Positions 50,374 through 51,583 of a stretch of 51,583 nt of DNA are shown here, piece after piece (position 1 is the stretch's first letter; each line of letters opens with the position of its first letter). The position numbers and the translations under genes are program-made. This stretch comes from Gammaproteobacteria bacterium RIFCSPHIGHO2_12_FULL_63_22 (GTDB taxonomy: Bacteria > Pseudomonadota > Gammaproteobacteria > Xanthomonadales > Xanthomonadaceae). The DNA is taken from the NCBI GenBank assembly GCA_001801685.1, contig MGYJ01000099.1, positions 1 to 51,583 of the forward strand, read 5' to 3'. The notes beneath the pieces are model-generated. The model was not told the DNA's origin, made no database searches, and worked only from the letters and a program-made list of their open reading frames with translations.

Positions 50374-51583
50374 ATGACCCAAACGCTTGAACTCGCCCAA
50401 TCGCGGCTGCTGACGCCGACTGGTATGGGATTGTCTGAAATCGACCAGGCGTTCTCCCGCCTGATGGGCCCGGGCGTGGATTTCGGCGACCTGTATTTCC
50501 AGCACAGCCGGCGCGAAAGCTGGACGGTGGAAGACGGCATCGTCAAGGACGGTGCCCATTCCATCGAGCAGGGCGTGGGCGTGCGCGCGATCAGCGGCGA
50601 GCGGACCGGCTTTGCCTATTCCGACGACATCCGCAGCGACGCGCTGATCGATTCGGCAGCTGCCGCGCGTGCAATCAGCCGCGACGGCGGAACCCACGCA
50701 GCCGGCCATCGCATCGCGGTGGCAGGGCGGCAGCTGTACGCACCTGAAGATCCCATTGAAGGCATGGCGCCAGAGACGAAAGTGGCGGCGCTGCGCGAGA
50801 TCGACGCCTTCCTGCGCGCGGCTGATCCGCGCGTGAAGCAAGTGGTGGTGAGCCTGATGGGCGCGGTGGACACGATGCTCGTGGCGCGCAGTGACGGCGT
50901 TCTTGCCGCGGATGTGCGGCCGCTCGTGCGCTTCAACGTGCAGGTGTACGTCGAGGAAAACGGACGCCGCGAATCGGGCTATGCCGGCTGCGGTGGTCGT
51001 TACTCGTACGGACACTTGTTCCAGGACGACAAGCCCAGGGCGACCGCGCGTGAAGCCTTGCGCCAGGCCCTGGTTAGCCTGGAAGCGGAAGATGCGCCGG
51101 CCGGCGTGATGCCGGTCGTGCTTGGCCCGGGCTGGCCCGGCGTGCTGCTGCACGAAGCCGTCGGCCACGGCCTGGAAGGAGATTTCAATCGCAAGGGCAC
51201 GTCGGTCTATTCCAATCGCATCGGCCAGCGCGTCGCCGCGCCCGGCGTGACCATCGTTGACGACGGCACCCTGGCGGGCCGACGCGGGTCGCTCAACGTG
51301 GACGATGAAGGCACGGTCACCCAGTGCACCACGCTGATCGAGGACGGCATCTTGCGCGGCTACCTGCAGGACACCTTGAACGCGCGGCTGATGGGAATGG
51401 CGCCGACCGGCAACGGGCGTCGCGAAAGTTTTGCCCACCTGCCGATGCCACGCATGACCAACACCTACATGCTGGCCGGCAACCACGATCCCGCCGAGAT
51501 GATCGCATCGGTCGAGCGCGGGTTGTACGCGCCGAATTTCGGTGGCGGCCAGGTGGATATCACCAGCGGCAAGTTCGTGTTCT
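50374..51583 (+). CDS. tldD: Metalloprotease TldD (partial, cut by the window edge)
   Basis: Zinc protease subunit that with TldE(PmbA) processes peptides such as microcin precursors and the CcdA antitoxin. About 403 codons are present; the full protein is about 480. Start at 50374. The metal motif HEAVGHGLEGD at 260-270 (HExxxH) and the preceding LGPGWPGVLL are diagnostic, followed by FAHLPMPRMTNTYM and APNFGGGQVDITSG. Follows yhdP by 51 bases, as in many gammaproteobacteria. Confidence 0.95.
   Translation, partial: MTQTLELAQSRLLTPTGMGLSEIDQAFSRLMGPGVDFGDLYFQHSRRESWTVEDGIVKDGAHSIEQGVGVRAISGERTGFAYSDDIRSDALIDSAAAARAISRDGGTHAAGHRIAVAGRQLYAPEDPIEGMAPETKVAALREIDAFLRAADPRVKQVVVSLMGAVDTMLVARSDGVLAADVRPLVRFNVQVYVEENGRRESGYAGCGGRYSYGHLFQDDKPRATAREALRQALVSLEAEDAPAGVMPVVLGPGWPGVLLHEAVGHGLEGDFNRKGTSVYSNRIGQRVAAPGVTIVDDGTLAGRRGSLNVDDEGTVTQCTTLIEDGILRGYLQDTLNARLMGMAPTGNGRRESFAHLPMPRMTNTYMLAGNHDPAEMIASVERGLYAPNFGGGQVDITSGKFVF

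Overview
The window reads as a chromosomal segment of a GC-rich gammaproteobacterium, most likely of the Xanthomonadales/Lysobacteraceae. The basis is gene content and order: leuS-lptE-holA-nadD-rsfS-rlmH, maf-rng-yhdP-tldD, a class II (plant-type) DAHP synthase, and mdh next to a prpBC pair. I cannot name a genus from sequence alone. Coding density is very high. I see no tRNA or rRNA gene, no insertion sequence, no prophage and no CRISPR array. The last gene (tldD) runs off the 3' edge.

Layout. 1-5.7 kb: dsbB, class II DAHP synthase, a lipoprotein amidase and typA/bipA. 5.8-10.8 kb: a cyclophilin, then a run around oxaloacetate and propionyl-CoA (aminotransferase, mdh, prpB, prpC). 10.8-16 kb: a SleB-like hydrolase, fadH, an OmpA-like barrel protein that lacks the peptidoglycan-binding domain, and a YkuD-type protein. 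16.1-22.7 kb (minus strand): a tightly packed seven-gene lipid operon of acyl desaturase, FAD oxidoreductase, DUF1365, CFA synthase, DUF2878, DUF1295 and a second CFA-like methyltransferase. 22.8-26.9 kb: an rRNA pseudouridine synthase, then kbl and tdh separated by a TorF-type outer-membrane protein. 27-34.4 kb (minus strand): a monoheme lipoprotein; a four-gene overlapping unit (kinase/FGE-like fusion, DUF502, YhhQ transporter, small exported protein); CnoX; and a two-gene ABC transporter. 34.6-42.5 kb: leuS, a TPR/glycosyltransferase-like protein, lptE, holA, nadD, rsfS and rlmH. 42.5-51.6 kb: an alkaline phosphatase lipoprotein, then maf, rng, yhdP and tldD.

How the genes work together. 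The strongest candidate for a little-described system is the seven-gene minus-strand lipid operon. The desaturase would make a cis double bond, CFA synthase methylates such bonds, and four further proteins (an FAD enzyme, two orphan DUF families and a second methyltransferase) suggest that the product goes beyond a simple cyclopropane fatty acid. Related clusters are known in proteobacteria in connection with photo-oxidative stress. The desaturase at the head and two different methyltransferases in one unit are what deserve attention here. Other points of note are the membrane-anchored Ser/Thr kinase with a C-terminal FGE-like domain, the OmpA protein without its C-terminal domain, and tandem direct repeats upstream of the SleB-like gene.

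Limits. Everything was read by eye. Family names come from motif recognition and remembered family features, not from database searches. Promoter and start calls are tentative unless stated otherwise.
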